A DNA stretch of 64,000 nt from Pyrococcus kukulkanii (GTDB taxonomy: Archaea > Methanobacteriota_B > Thermococci > Thermococcales > Thermococcaceae), in the NCBI RefSeq assembly GCF_041647995.1, contig NZ_JARRIB010000003.1:310001-374000 (forward strand), in the 5' to 3' direction. The stretch's first letter is position 1. Each line of letters begins with the position of its first letter. Shown one piece after another: positions 44,559 to 53,214 of the stretch. The notes under the pieces are model-generated. The model did not search any database. It saw only the letters and a program-made list of their open reading frames with translations, and had not been told where the DNA came from. The position numbers were made by a program, and so were the translations under genes.

Positions 44559-44776
44559 TCCAAAATCTTGGATAAAATACAACACCTCCTCTCCTCTCCC
44601 TCCTCGTTTTGAGAAAGCTCCTCGCCCCGTTATGCATGAAATTTTCTTCTATTGCAATTTTTCCAAAATTTTGGAAATTCTCAAACGATGGCTTTCGGAC
44701 GATTCGATGCTCATCGAAACGTGTATGCGCCGTAAGTGCTGGGTGTCGTGGGTGAAACAAAATCCAAAAAGTTGGA
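44559..44776. repeat. Three 14-bp palindromes at ~102-bp spacing
   Basis: tccaaaatcttgga (44559-44572), tccaaaattttgga (44662-44675, inside an 18-bp perfect palindrome 44660-44677) and tccaaaaagttgga (44763-44776). Starts are 103 and 101 bp apart, close to ten helical turns. All share tccaaaa and ttgga. Confidence 0.75.
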
Positions 44777-44923
44777 CAACCTCTACCCCCCCACCTCGAT
44801 ATGTATATAGGGGGCGTGACGGCTATGACACTTGTGACACTATGTCCATTTTTGTGCATCCCCTCACAATTCGGTTTGCTTACAGGGTTGAAATAGATAC
44901 GTGAAAACAGGCATAGTTCACGA

Positions 44924-45018
44924 ACCCATTTATAAATAAAACTCCCACCGTTTTACAAAAAATTCAAAATAAAGTAAGCAGGTGGCTTTTTTTACAGGTC
45001 TTATCAACCCTGCAAAGT
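44924..45018 (+). repeat. Diverged 95-bp direct repeat, copy B
   Basis: Counterpart of 39058-39152, in the same orientation, on the other side of the replication module. It is flanked by the two copies of agttcacgaaccc. Confidence 0.6.
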
Positions 45019-45240
45019 TCACGAACCCTACAAACTCATTTTCTTACCGTTGCACTCTCGCGATATGTCTTTCACTATAGTGTGTGTCTTTCATTTTTGA
45101 GTATCCTCACCTTTGTGTGTTTGTCATTTTTTCTACTGTAGAACTTCGGAAGTAACATATACTCATATGTATACTTTTGGTATGACCGTCACCCTTTGCG
45201 TGGGCATAAGTGACTCACAATGTGTGACAAGGTGGTAGAT

Positions 45241-45506
45241 ATGAAAGTTAGGAAGCATGTGTTTGTTGAAGAAGAGATTGTAAGATTTTGTGAGGCGAAT
45301 GGGGTGAGTTTGAGCGATTTTTTGAATCTCGCAGGAAAGCTCTTGATTTCGAAGCTACAGCAGGAATACAATCCTCCTCAGCAAAATACACCCCTCCCTC
45401 CCCTCGTTTTGGAATCTGAGCCTCGTTTTGGTGGGAATCTCAAAGAGAAAAGTTCTTGGTGGGCCCGCGGGGATTTGAACCCCGGACCTCCACCTTGTCA
45501 GGGTGG
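45241..45506 (+). CDS. SSV-type tyrosine recombinase, N-terminal fragment int(N)
   Basis: Starts at ATG 45241 (MKVRKHVFVEEEIVRFCEAN) after aaggtgg, encodes a small RHH-like N-terminus and a proline-rich linker, and enters attR in the frame WARGDLNPGPPPCQGG. After the repeat the frame runs into tRNA and chromosome (to 45654), which is not integrase. Together with int(C) it reconstitutes one integrase across the attP site of the circular element. Confidence 0.88.
45452..45506. repeat. attR, 55-bp direct repeat
   Basis: Identical to attL (26018-26072). Here it continues into the 5' half of tRNA-Val, so the tRNA gene is intact at this end; its 3' half is element-derived. Confidence 0.95.
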
Positions 45507-45534
45507 CGTCATAACCAGTCTAGACCACGGGCCC
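45457..45534 (-). tRNA. tRNA-Val(GAC)
   Basis: Acceptor stem gggcccg/cgggccc, anticodon stem ccacc/ggtgg around ctgacaa (anticodon GAC), T-arm ccggggttcaaatccccg and encoded CCA. It is the integration target of the element and is restored at attR. Confidence 0.95.
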
Positions 45535-45546
45535 GCCCAAAATTTA

Positions 45547-45624
<78 letters not shown>

Positions 45625-45664
45625 ACCGTCCGTCATTCACTTCCTCGATTTTGATTTATAAACT

Positions 45665-46507
45665 TTACGATATCCACTTCCCTAAGATGACATTTCTCCT
45701 AAGAATTTCGGCTTCTAACTCCTCGATTAAATCACGGGAGATTGCTGTTATAACTTCACTGAAATACTTTTTAGCTCTCCCAAGGATTCTTGGAATGTCC
45801 TTTTCATGTCCCCAAACATAAATCCCTCCCAACCCGTTGGGTAACTCTCTTATGACGTAGTATGATTTTCCTAATCTCCCTGCCTCTAAAATTTTATCTA
45901 TATCTGCAATTAAGTCTATAAAGCTTGAAAACCAGTGATGATACGAACTTTGAAATCTTCCAGCAACAAGCTCAAGTCCCTTTACCTTCTCCCACGAAAA
46001 ACTGCAAAGCTTTGCATCTTCTGGTTCAAAATTCCTAGTGCTTATCTTAACGACATAGTTCTCTAGCAACTTTTTGTATCCCAGTCTCTTGTAGAAACCA
46101 TAGGACCTGTCCTCAGGAGTCACTAATATGACATCACATCCTTTAGCCCTAGCAAATTCCTCCGCTTTTTGCATTAATGCCTTGCCAATCCCCTTCCCCC
46201 TAAAGTCTCTGTGAACTATAAGAACATCTGCGTTACACACTTTCCTAAGTTTCTTTAGAAACATTTCCTCCTCAATTAGGAGTTCAAGCTCTCCAACAAC
46301 TTCATTTCCAATTTCTGCAACTAAGACTGGCTGGTTATGAAGGAACATGTAGTTTAGATGGATTGAGCAAGTCTCAACGCTCATCCAAGGTCCTCCATAC
46401 TTATACCTATCAAAAACGCTTAACCTGGGATATTCTGGAATATCAACGTCAGAAAGATGGCACTTCACTATTCCCATGACATCATCTAGAGTTGCTTCCC
46501 TTATCAT
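45665..46507 (-). CDS. GNAT-family N-acetyltransferase
   Basis: A 280-residue protein. Acetyl-CoA loop in VHRDFRGKGIGKALMQKAEEF with motif B (VTPEDRSYGFYKRLGYKKL in part) gives a complete GNAT core in the first ~155 residues. The C-terminal ~125 residues form an extra domain of unknown role. It does not resemble the 8-kb GNAT outside the core. Substrate unknown. It stands alone, convergent with nothing, next to the tRNA pair. Confidence 0.86.
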   Translation of the reverse strand: MIREATLDDVMGIVKCHLSDVDIPEYPRLSVFDRYKYGGPWMSVETCSIHLNYMFLHNQPVLVAEIGNEVVGELELLIEEEMFLKKLRKVCNADVLIVHRDFRGKGIGKALMQKAEEFARAKGCDVILVTPEDRSYGFYKRLGYKKLLENYVVKISTRNFEPEDAKLCSFSWEKVKGLELVAGRFQSSYHHWFSSFIDLIADIDKILEAGRLGKSYYVIRELPNGLGGIYVWGHEKDIPRILGRAKKYFSEVITAISRDLIEELEAEILRRNVILGKWIS

Positions 46508-46932
46508 TTTGTAACCCTAAAGAGGTATAGGCTTGGACATATTTAATTATTTTTAAATTTTTGTCATTATTTATCTTTTTTCGAAGTTTTAGAGCCTCCC
46601 TTAAAGAGAAGGAAGCCTACAGCGACGGAGAAGAGATTTTATCTCAGTAGGAATTATCTAGCTGGCAACCATGGAGAAAAAGCTCATTAGGTTGCTTTCA
46701 CTATGGGAACCTATATGTCTCCTATGTGGAAAACTGCCCTCCGGAGGCTGACTAGGGGCAATCCTGTCGTTTATGTCTATTATTGTTGAATGAGCAGAAA
46801 CAGTGATCATTGAAAACCCACTCTCTCATGACTGGCACTCCAGCAAGTTTTTGTAGAGCTTGTTAAAACGTCAACTTATGTGACGACGATACTAGGACTC
46901 ACTAACGGGTAATGAGTACTCGGTTGGTGGAG
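46508..46932. other. Intergenic stretch, possible gene relic
   Basis: 425 bp without an intact gene. A plus-strand run from ATG 46672 (MEKKLIRLLSLWEP) stops after 26 codons, and a hydrophobic run in another frame (ILSFMSIIVE, then TVIIENPLSHDW) follows, separated by stops. This looks like a decayed gene, but I cannot name it. Confidence 0.4.
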
Positions 46933-48057
46933 TTACCTTGAGTACAGCCATTTAAGGGCCGGAGGTGTTATCACGGTCGTGACGAACACCATGAGAATTG
47001 CCACTGTCAGGGCGTTGGGGCCTATTACCCCGCTCTCGATCGCAACCGCCAACATCGCCAGCTCAACACCCATTCTCGGAATCATTCCAACGCCTATCCG
47101 AAGGGAGGAGCTCCAGTCAAACCCAGCTAACTTGGCGCCGAGACCGCAACCGATTATTTTGCTAAGAACTGCCGTAAGGGTGTAGAGAACCGCGAAGAGG
47201 CCCGCGTGGAAGATGTAGCTCAGCTCTATCTTCATCCCCACTTCGACGAAGAAGAGTGGGATGAAGAGAGAGTAGCCGAGAACATTCATATGATCCATTA
47301 TCGACTTCTTTTTGGAGCTCTGACCAAGGGCAAGGCCCGTGAGGTAGGCGCCGAGTATCGAAGCGAGGTTCAAGTGTTCCGCGAGAAATGCGAAGACTAT
47401 GAGAAAAACGAGTGCAAAGGCCGTCTCGCTCTCTGGCAGATCAATCCTAGAAAGAACGCGAAAGACTCTGTCCGCGAGGCCTGGTCCAAAGTAAAGAAAG
47501 AAGAAAAGTAGGAGCGAAACCGAGAGGATAACCTCAGCAAGGCTTGCATAATTTATTTCTCCACCTTTTATCATCGAAATGGCCACCGTAAGGATAAGAA
47601 TTCCAAGAACGTCATCAACAACGGCGGCAGCTAAGATAGTGGTTCCTTCTGGTGTGCTGAGCTTTCTGAGCTCCATAAGCACCTTCACTGTTATGCTCAC
47701 GCTCGTTGGCGTCATCATTGCACCGTAAAGAATCGCCTCGTGAAGGGGAACGAAGAAGTAAGCCACCGCAAAGCCGAAGAGAAAAGCGACTAGAACGCCA
47801 AGACCAGCCACCACGACGCTCTGCTTTCCAACGCGCTTGAACTCCTCTAGCTCGCTCTCAAGTCCTGCCATAAAGAGGAGGAGAAGAACGCCGAGATTGG
47901 CAAACTGACCTATCACGGGGTTTGTTTCAAAGAAGATGCCAATCAACAGACCCCCGAATATCTGACCGAGGACGACAGGCTGACCAAGCCTTTCGAAGAG
48001 GTATCCCATCAGCTTCGCCGTTGCGAGCATTATCGCTATCAGGAGGAGTATCTCCAT
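46933..48057 (-). CDS. CPA2-type cation/proton antiporter
   Basis: A 374-residue membrane protein with about twelve helices and the Na+/H+ exchanger fold. Conserved stretches are FERLGQPVVLGQIFGGLLIG, AAAVVDDVLGI with the paired Asp residues of the ion site, and IGVGMIPRMGVELAM. It lacks the RCK/KTN domain of KefB-like systems. Its neighbour at 48068 is a paralogue; the two are separated by 10 bp and cotranscribed. Na+ or K+ selectivity is not evident. Confidence 0.92.
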   Translation of the reverse strand: MEILLLIAIMLATAKLMGYLFERLGQPVVLGQIFGGLLIGIFFETNPVIGQFANLGVLLLLFMAGLESELEEFKRVGKQSVVVAGLGVLVAFLFGFAVAYFFVPLHEAILYGAMMTPTSVSITVKVLMELRKLSTPEGTTILAAAVVDDVLGILILTVAISMIKGGEINYASLAEVILSVSLLLFFFLYFGPGLADRVFRVLSRIDLPESETAFALVFLIVFAFLAEHLNLASILGAYLTGLALGQSSKKKSIMDHMNVLGYSLFIPLFFVEVGMKIELSYIFHAGLFAVLYTLTAVLSKIIGCGLGAKLAGFDWSSSLRIGVGMIPRMGVELAMLAVAIESGVIGPNALTVAILMVFVTTVITPPALKWLYSR

Positions 48058-48067
48058 AGTATCGCCC

Positions 48068-49210
48068 CTATTCCCTTGAGAAGACCCATTTCAGGAGGAA
48101 GGGTGTCACTATAGTGGTTATCAGAACCATCGTGACTGGTATCGAGAAGACCCCACTGTCAAAGACACCTTCGTTGAGAGCCACGTTGGCCATGATGAGA
48201 GCCACCTCCATGCGTGGTATCATGCCAACCCCTATCTGAAGGGCTTCAATCGGCCTAAACTTCGAGATGAAGGCCCCAAAGCCGCAACCAACTACCTTCC
48301 CTACTATCGCAAGGATGGCATAGATTAGGGCAAAGGTTCCAGCATGAGCTAAAACCCTCACATCACTCTCTATGCCGATGCTCACGAGGAACACGGGGAT
48401 GAAGAGGGAATAACCTATCGTCTTAAACTTTCTGTCAATTTCTCTTGCCTCATCAGTACTCGTCACAAGAAGACCCGCCAAGTATGCGCCTGTTATACCC
48501 GCTATCTGAAACTGCTCGGCGAGGTATGCGAAGATTAGCATTATCGCTATGGCAAAAGCTGTAACCGTCTCGGGTAAGGTTATTTTCTCCGAGAGCTTCA
48601 GAGTTTCCTTAACGAAGGGATGGCCGATGAGCAGTCCAATGGTAAAATAAAGGACGACCTCGCCAAGGATTATGAGGAGATCCTCGAAATAGACGCTTCC
48701 CCTGGTGTTTATTCCGACGAGTATCGTGAGCACGATGATGCCGAGGACATCATCAACTACAGCTGCAGCTAAAATCGTCGTTCCAACCCTCGTGCGGAGC
48801 TTCTTCATCTCCATGAGTATGCTCGTGGTCAAGCCAACGCTTGTAGCAGTTAAAATTCCACCGAAGAACATTGCTTGAACGCTTGAGTACCCCCAAGCTA
48901 AAGCACCAACATATCCGAGGATAAAGGGTATGAGAACGCCAAGGGCTGCTATTATGAAGGCAGGAATTCCGACGTGCTTGAACTCCTCAACGTCCGTTTC
49001 GAGGCCCGCTAAGAAGAGGAGCATGACAACGCCGAGGTCAGCCAAAAGCTTCACGGCCCCATCAAAGCTCACTAGGTTCAAAATAGATGGGCCTATCAGA
49101 ATCCCGCCAATCAGCTGGCCGAGAGCCGCCGGGAAGCCAAGACGAACGGCAAGGTAGCCGAAAAGCTTTGCAACGATTAATATCAGAGCCAGCTCCAGGA
49201 ACACATCCAT
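48068..49210 (-). CDS. CPA2-type cation/proton antiporter (tandem paralogue)
   Basis: 380 residues, paralogous to the next gene: VRLGFPAALGQLIGGILIG, AAAVVDDVLGIIVL with the two conserved Asp, and IGVGMIPRMEVALIM. ATG 49210 (MDVFLELALIL) is preferred to the start three codons earlier. The pair may form a heteromeric exchanger or two exchangers of different affinity. Both genes appear more GC-rich than the surrounding chromosome, which could mean transfer from a Thermococcus-like source; I have not measured it. Confidence 0.92.
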   Translation of the reverse strand: MDVFLELALILIVAKLFGYLAVRLGFPAALGQLIGGILIGPSILNLVSFDGAVKLLADLGVVMLLFLAGLETDVEEFKHVGIPAFIIAALGVLIPFILGYVGALAWGYSSVQAMFFGGILTATSVGLTTSILMEMKKLRTRVGTTILAAAVVDDVLGIIVLTILVGINTRGSVYFEDLLIILGEVVLYFTIGLLIGHPFVKETLKLSEKITLPETVTAFAIAIMLIFAYLAEQFQIAGITGAYLAGLLVTSTDEAREIDRKFKTIGYSLFIPVFLVSIGIESDVRVLAHAGTFALIYAILAIVGKVVGCGFGAFISKFRPIEALQIGVGMIPRMEVALIMANVALNEGVFDSGVFSIPVTMVLITTIVTPFLLKWVFSRE

Positions 49211-49245
49211 GATTATCATCTCTCAGACGTTTTAGATTCGAACAG

Positions 49246-49803
49246 TTACCCAGATACTATACGTATCAGTCGGATTATGTCCTTAACCTCTAGGACGCCA
49301 TGGACGCGGTTCTCATCATCAACGACGGGGAGGTGGTGCTTCCCAGTTTCAAGCATTATTTGTATCGCCCTACCAAGGTTCTCATTGATGTGGATAGTTA
49401 TAGGCTTGCGAACCATTATATCCTCCACACGGGAAGCATTGCTTATGAAATACTTCTTGAGGAGATTCACACCCACTATGGAGTACCTCCTGGGGGGCTC
49501 GAAGAATCGGAGGATGTCCTTCATCGTGACAAAGCCAAGAAGACGGCCTCCCTCATCCACTACCACCGCTGAGCTCTCCTCACCCCGGAGGCTCTGCACA
49601 AGTAGTGATATTGGATCCTCGGGATGAAGGGTCAGAAACTCCCTATCCATAACGAGCTTTATTGGAACCTTAGAGATATAGCGGATATTGTAGCTCAGTT
49701 CCTCCTTTCTCTTAAGCTGGAGCATTTTGCGCTTGCTACGGATTATCTGGACTTTCTTTGCCTTTGACTCCTTGAGACTTTTCTTGAGGCTTAGGGTGTC
49801 CAT
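49246..49803 (-). CDS. CBS-domain pair protein
   Basis: 185 residues with a basic N-terminus and two CBS domains (LTLHPEDPISLLVQSLRGEE; MVRKPITIHINENLGRAIQI). CBS pairs bind adenosyl nucleotides and gate enzymes or transporters. It is first in a leftward group with the two antiporters (35-bp gap), so it may regulate them; that is inferred from position only. ATG 49803 has gtgagg upstream. Confidence 0.88.
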   Translation of the reverse strand: MDTLSLKKSLKESKAKKVQIIRSKRKMLQLKRKEELSYNIRYISKVPIKLVMDREFLTLHPEDPISLLVQSLRGEESSAVVVDEGGRLLGFVTMKDILRFFEPPRRYSIVGVNLLKKYFISNASRVEDIMVRKPITIHINENLGRAIQIMLETGKHHLPVVDDENRVHGVLEVKDIIRLIRIVSG

Positions 49804-50160
49804 TTTCCTCACTAATAGACACTAACGTGCGAAAGCGTTTAAAGATTTTGGAATGTATGTTAAACAGCAAATACCAAAACCATGAACAAATTAACCGAGG
49901 ATCCCACTAGGCTTTTCACCATCTATGAGCTCACTGAGGAAAGCTGTTTTAAGCCCTCGTGGGATAAAAAGAATAGTACACGTCCCGTCTTTTTATGGTA
50001 CTATAAAAACATGCCGTTGATATTTTTCTTTTTCAAGCCTCGTCCTTTAGGCCCTAAATAGGAAGGCAAAGACTTACGAAGCAATTGAAGTTTATGAGAA
50101 GAAGAAAGTGGAGTTCATCCCGCTGTGTAAGTGATTGTTGGGTTTAAATGTAAAAGGGGA
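49804..50160. other. Intergenic stretch with a hairpin repeat
   Basis: 357 bp without a complete gene. It contains aagcctcgtcctttagg (50035-50051), the second copy of the pheS-pheT spacer motif. After it comes a short plus-strand run ending KTYEAIEVYEKKKVEFIPLC, a possible gene remnant. An AT-rich box near 49990-50005 could be a promoter. Confidence 0.4.
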
Positions 50161-50964
50161 TTAGAGGTAGCCCCTATCCTCCTCCTCATGAGTTGGTCTC
50201 GGTAGCTGTTGTTCCATCATTGCCCTCTGCATCTCTTCTACCTTTCTCAATATTTCTTCAGTCTCCTTGGCCCTCTCGTCCAATGCCGTCATGTCTATCT
50301 CGAGGTTGAGTATCTTAGCCACAGCGGACAGAACTGCCTTTGCGGCCTTGGCGTCAACTATGTAGCCCAAGCTCTCCCCCAGGAGGCTTATCCCGAACAT
50401 TCCCCTCAGCTTCCCTATTCCCAAAAGAAGACCCGCTGCACCGACTATTGCTCCTCCCTCATCTACCCTCCATATCACCTCAACGTTGCAGTCCTTGAGC
50501 TTCTCCTGATAATAGCCCACGAGATCCGGATGTGTTACAGCCGCTAAAACCCTGGGCTCTCCCTGTAGCTCTGGAACCTGGTAACCTCCCATGGTTATTA
50601 TCTCTCTCGTCCCAAACTCCTGAACGAAGTCGAGCATCTTCCCGACTACTTCAAAGTGGCCGTAGCTGTCGGTTGGGGGAACTTGTGTATCCCCAGTTAT
50701 TATTATCAAATCCCTGTGCTCATCGTCGGGGCTCTTCCAGTAGTAGAACTCGTTCTTCATCAGCTCAACTATTGAACCTTTCCTAATCAGCACTTGGTGC
50801 ATGAAGTGGGGAGAGTAAAGCTCGGCAAACTTCTTCGCCTTTAGCTCCTGAATCAAGTGTTCGGCTGCAAGCTTTCCAACTAAACCAATCCCAGGAAGGC
50901 CCTCTATAAAGATTGGATCGTAAATGTCGGGCCTTTCGTGCACAACAATTATCGTTTCCTTCAT
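50161..50964 (-). CDS. PAC2-family proteasome assembly chaperone homologue
   Basis: 267 residues with the PAC2 family pattern (FIEGLPGIGLVGKLAAEHLI; TMGGYQVPE; GAAGLLLGIGKLRGM), a predicted coiled-coil tail (AKETEEILRKVEEMQRAMME) and an acidic C-terminal end. Archaeal members such as PbaA/PbaB form ring oligomers that bind the proteasome or act as chaperones. The start overlaps the Nop10 stop (ATGA). It is the third gene of an aIF2-alpha / nop10 / PAC2 operon. Confidence 0.88.
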   Translation of the reverse strand: MKETIIVVHERPDIYDPIFIEGLPGIGLVGKLAAEHLIQELKAKKFAELYSPHFMHQVLIRKGSIVELMKNEFYYWKSPDDEHRDLIIITGDTQVPPTDSYGHFEVVGKMLDFVQEFGTREIITMGGYQVPELQGEPRVLAAVTHPDLVGYYQEKLKDCNVEVIWRVDEGGAIVGAAGLLLGIGKLRGMFGISLLGESLGYIVDAKAAKAVLSAVAKILNLEIDMTALDERAKETEEILRKVEEMQRAMMEQQLPRPTHEEEDRGYL

Positions 50965-51149
50965 TTTTCCTTCCTCCCTATCCCGAGGAGCTCCCTCTTG
51001 AGCCTCCTCCTGTACTCACCATACGGATCTTCAGGTGAGAACCTTGGTGGATGTGCTACTTTAGTCTTTTCCCCGCAGACTGGGCATATCTCCTTAAGGG
51101 TGTACCTCCCGCACTTGGGGCACTTCCTGATCCTGAACCTCATTCCCAT
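50961..51149 (-). CDS. nop10: H/ACA ribonucleoprotein subunit Nop10
   Basis: A 62-residue protein with a zinc ribbon (RKCPKCGRYT ... CPVCGEKT) and the HPPRFSPEDPYGEYRRRLKR tail, which binds Cbf5. It is a core component of the pseudouridine-guiding H/ACA RNP. The usual start may be the Met two codons later (MRFRIRKC). It overlaps aIF2-alpha upstream and the PAC2 gene downstream. Confidence 0.96.
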   Translation of the reverse strand: MGMRFRIRKCPKCGRYTLKEICPVCGEKTKVAHPPRFSPEDPYGEYRRRLKRELLGIGRKEK

Positions 51150-51976
51150 CACTTCTTCCTCTTCTTGACCTTCCTGATCCTCTTCTCCTTCCTTAACAGC
51201 GTGGCCTCTCCTCCGGCCTGCTTTATAACCCTAAGTATCTCCTCGGCTATGTCCTCAAGGACTTCTTCAGCCTTGTAGTAGTCCGGAGCAGTGATGTCTA
51301 TTCTGTACCTCGGAGCTCCCTGGTAGGTGAACTTAACCTCTATGTCCTTCTCCTTGTTCGCCCTGTCCCTGGCCCTAATTAGTGCCTCCTTTATTATCTC
51401 AATTCCGTTGGGCTTTGGAACGGTGATCTCGAACTCGGCATCTATCGTTACCGTTGGAACCTCAACGTAGTTGTCTATTATCTCCTTGAGAACTGGCAGC
51501 CACTCGTCGGGAACGTAGCCCTTCAAAACATCTATTCCTTCCTTGGCTGCATCCTCAAATGCGGCGTAAACCTCGCCCCACTCCTCCTCTAGGGGAACCC
51601 ATACTTCCTTCCAAGCAGTCTCAAAGTCCTTTCCGAGCTTTTCCGCCGCCATCTTTAACAGGTTCTCGGCCTTCTGGGCCCTCTTGTACTCTTGGAGCTT
51701 GGCCTTCCTCTGCTGCTGGGTGACCCTCCTCAGGCTTAAGTCTATGTGCCCCTTCCTTGGATCTACCCTGATTACTTTAGCAACTACCTTCTGGCCCTCT
51801 CTTAAGTAGTCCCTAATGTTCTTCACCCATGTTGAGGCCACTTCACTTATGTGCATGAAACCCTCCTTGCCGGGATACTCGTCAAGCTCGAGGAATGCGC
51901 CATAATTGTGAACCCTCTTAACCGTTGCAACGACGAACTCTCCCTCTTCGGGGTATTCCCTTGCTCTCCTCGGCAT
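51149..51976 (-). CDS. Translation initiation factor aIF2 alpha subunit
   Basis: 275 residues: S1/OB domain (EGEFVVATVKRVHNYGAFLE, ending in RKGHIDLSLRRV), helical middle domain, then the alpha/beta C-terminal domain that binds aIF2-gamma. It lacks the regulatory phosphorylation context of eukaryotes beyond the Ser in the KGHIDLSLRR region. Part of the heterotrimer that carries Met-tRNAi to the ribosome. A purine-rich site (tggagggtgaaact) precedes ATG 51976. It is divergent from pus10, with only 65 bp between. Confidence 0.97.
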   Translation of the reverse strand: MPRRAREYPEEGEFVVATVKRVHNYGAFLELDEYPGKEGFMHISEVASTWVKNIRDYLREGQKVVAKVIRVDPRKGHIDLSLRRVTQQQRKAKLQEYKRAQKAENLLKMAAEKLGKDFETAWKEVWVPLEEEWGEVYAAFEDAAKEGIDVLKGYVPDEWLPVLKEIIDNYVEVPTVTIDAEFEITVPKPNGIEIIKEALIRARDRANKEKDIEVKFTYQGAPRYRIDITAPDYYKAEEVLEDIAEEILRVIKQAGGEATLLRKEKRIRKVKKRKK

Positions 51977-52041
51977 AGTTTCACCCTCCAGAATTGGCTT
52001 TCGTGGACACCCTTTTAAATTTGCCTACCGAGATTTGAGCG

Positions 52042-53214
52042 ATGATACTCGAGAAGGCCAAGGAAGTCCTCGAGAAGTACAGGCTGTGTAACCACTGCCT
52101 GGGAAGGCTATTTGCCAAACTGGGCAAGGGAAGCAACGAGGAGAGGGGTAGAGCCATAAGATTAGTGCTGGAGATGGAAAGTGGATTAAGCTTCGAAGAG
52201 CCCGAGGAGTGCGACCTCTGCGAGGGAGTTTTTAAGAAGATTCCCAAGCTCGTCGATCTCTGCATTGAGGCAGTTAAAGATTATGAGTTCGAAACCTTCA
52301 GGGTAGGCTCAAGGTTCCCCCAGGAAATTATAGAGAGGGAGAAGGGGATATGGGAGATGCTTGGAATAGAAACGGGAGAGCCGATAAACAGGGAGTTTAA
52401 CAGGGAGTTAGGCAAGGCATTTGCGGTAAAGACTGGAAAGAAGCCCTCAGTTAATCCCGATGTGGTTATAATAGTCGAGCCGTTCTCCGAAAAGGTTGAG
52501 CTGCAGGTGAATCCAGTTTACGTTGCTGGCAGGTACAGAAAGCTCGTTAGGGGAATTCCCCAAACACCGGCCCCAGGGTTCGGGGAGAGCGTTGCGACGA
52601 TAATATGCAGGGCATTTAGGAAGTACTTCAACGGAAAGTGCGTGTTTAAAGGGGCCGGGAGGGAAGATGTAGATGTCAGAATGCTTGGCAGGGGAAGGCC
52701 TTTTGTCGTTGAGATCAAGAGGCCCAGGAAGAGGAAGGTAAACTTGGAGGATGTTGAGAGAGAGATAAACTCTTCCGGGAAAGTCGAGGTGCTCGATTTA
52801 AGGTTCATAACCCCTGGAGAGGCCGAAGAAATACTTACGAGGAGGCACAGAAAGCTCTACGAAGCTTTGGTTTATGTAAAGGATGGGATAAGTAGGGAGG
52901 AGGTTGAAAAAGTAGTAAGAGAGCTGAGGGGCACGGAAATAAGACAGAGAACTCCAAGAAGAGTGTTAAATAGCAGGGCAGACCTTGTGAGGATTAGAAA
53001 GGTCTACAGGGCTGAGGGCGAGCTGATCGATGATAAGCATTTCAAATTAAGGCTACTCACGGATGGAGGCCTCTACATAAAGGAACTGATTTCTGGTGAT
53101 AAAGGAAGGACTAGACCTTCGGTATCTGAGATCCTGGGGAAGGAAGCTTGGTGTGAGCTTTTAGATGTTTTAGAAGTTCTGGAGGATGATGCAGATGCTG
53201 AGGGAGATTGTTAA
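52042..53214 (+). CDS. tRNA pseudouridine synthase Pus10
   Basis: 390 residues. N-terminal zinc-binding cysteines ([18 protein letters not shown]), a THUMP-containing region, and the catalytic domain with Asp in [20 protein letters not shown]. Archaeal Pus10 makes pseudouridine at tRNA positions 54 and 55. It shares its 3' end with the UbiD-family gene, whose start overlaps by 20 bp. Confidence 0.94.
   Translation: MILEKAKEVLEKYRLCNHCLGRLFAKLGKGSNEERGRAIRLVLEMESGLSFEEPEECDLCEGVFKKIPKLVDLCIEAVKDYEFETFRVGSRFPQEIIEREKGIWEMLGIETGEPINREFNRELGKAFAVKTGKKPSVNPDVVIIVEPFSEKVELQVNPVYVAGRYRKLVRGIPQTPAPGFGESVATIICRAFRKYFNGKCVFKGAGREDVDVRMLGRGRPFVVEIKRPRKRKVNLEDVEREINSSGKVEVLDLRFITPGEAEEILTRRHRKLYEALVYVKDGISREEVEKVVRELRGTEIRQRTPRRVLNSRADLVRIRKVYRAEGELIDDKHFKLRLLTDGGLYIKELISGDKGRTRPSVSEILGKEAWCELLDVLEVLEDDADAEGDC

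Larger units (their letters stand above)
44298..45240. other. Long non-coding region, candidate replication origin
   Basis: These 940 bp lie between the leftward replication operon and int(N). Frames such as 44467-44859 and 44632-44904 overlap each other and look non-coding. The region contains three regularly spaced 14-bp palindromes, the second copy of the 95-bp repeat, and two copies of agttcacgaaccc (44915-44927 and 45016-45028). This density of repeats next to replication genes suggests an origin or a partition site. Confidence 0.6.
26018..45506. mobile_element. Integrated plasmid/virus-like element in tRNA-Val(GAC)
   Basis: Bounded by two identical 55-bp direct repeats made of the 3' half and flank of tRNA-Val(GAC). 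The circular form would be 19,434 bp. Its integrase gene is split by integration in the SSV manner: the C-terminal part starts in the left repeat and the N-terminal part ends in the right repeat, in the same frame. Inside lie a rightward defence-like cassette (27.4-38.2 kb) and a leftward replication module (39.2-44.3 kb), separated by non-coding blocks with repeats. The replication genes resemble those of pTN2-type Thermococcales plasmids. I see no capsid or packaging gene, so a plasmid-like integrative element is more likely than a provirus. Confidence 0.9.

Noticed and set aside
44467-44904. 130-codon and 90-codon frames on opposite strands in the element
   Set aside because: They overlap each other, contain the spaced palindromes, and lack a ribosome binding site or recognisable domain.
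26018-45506. Provirus rather than plasmid-like element
   Set aside because: I found no capsid, packaging ATPase or tail-like protein; absence is not proof, because archaeal virus proteins can be unrecognisable.
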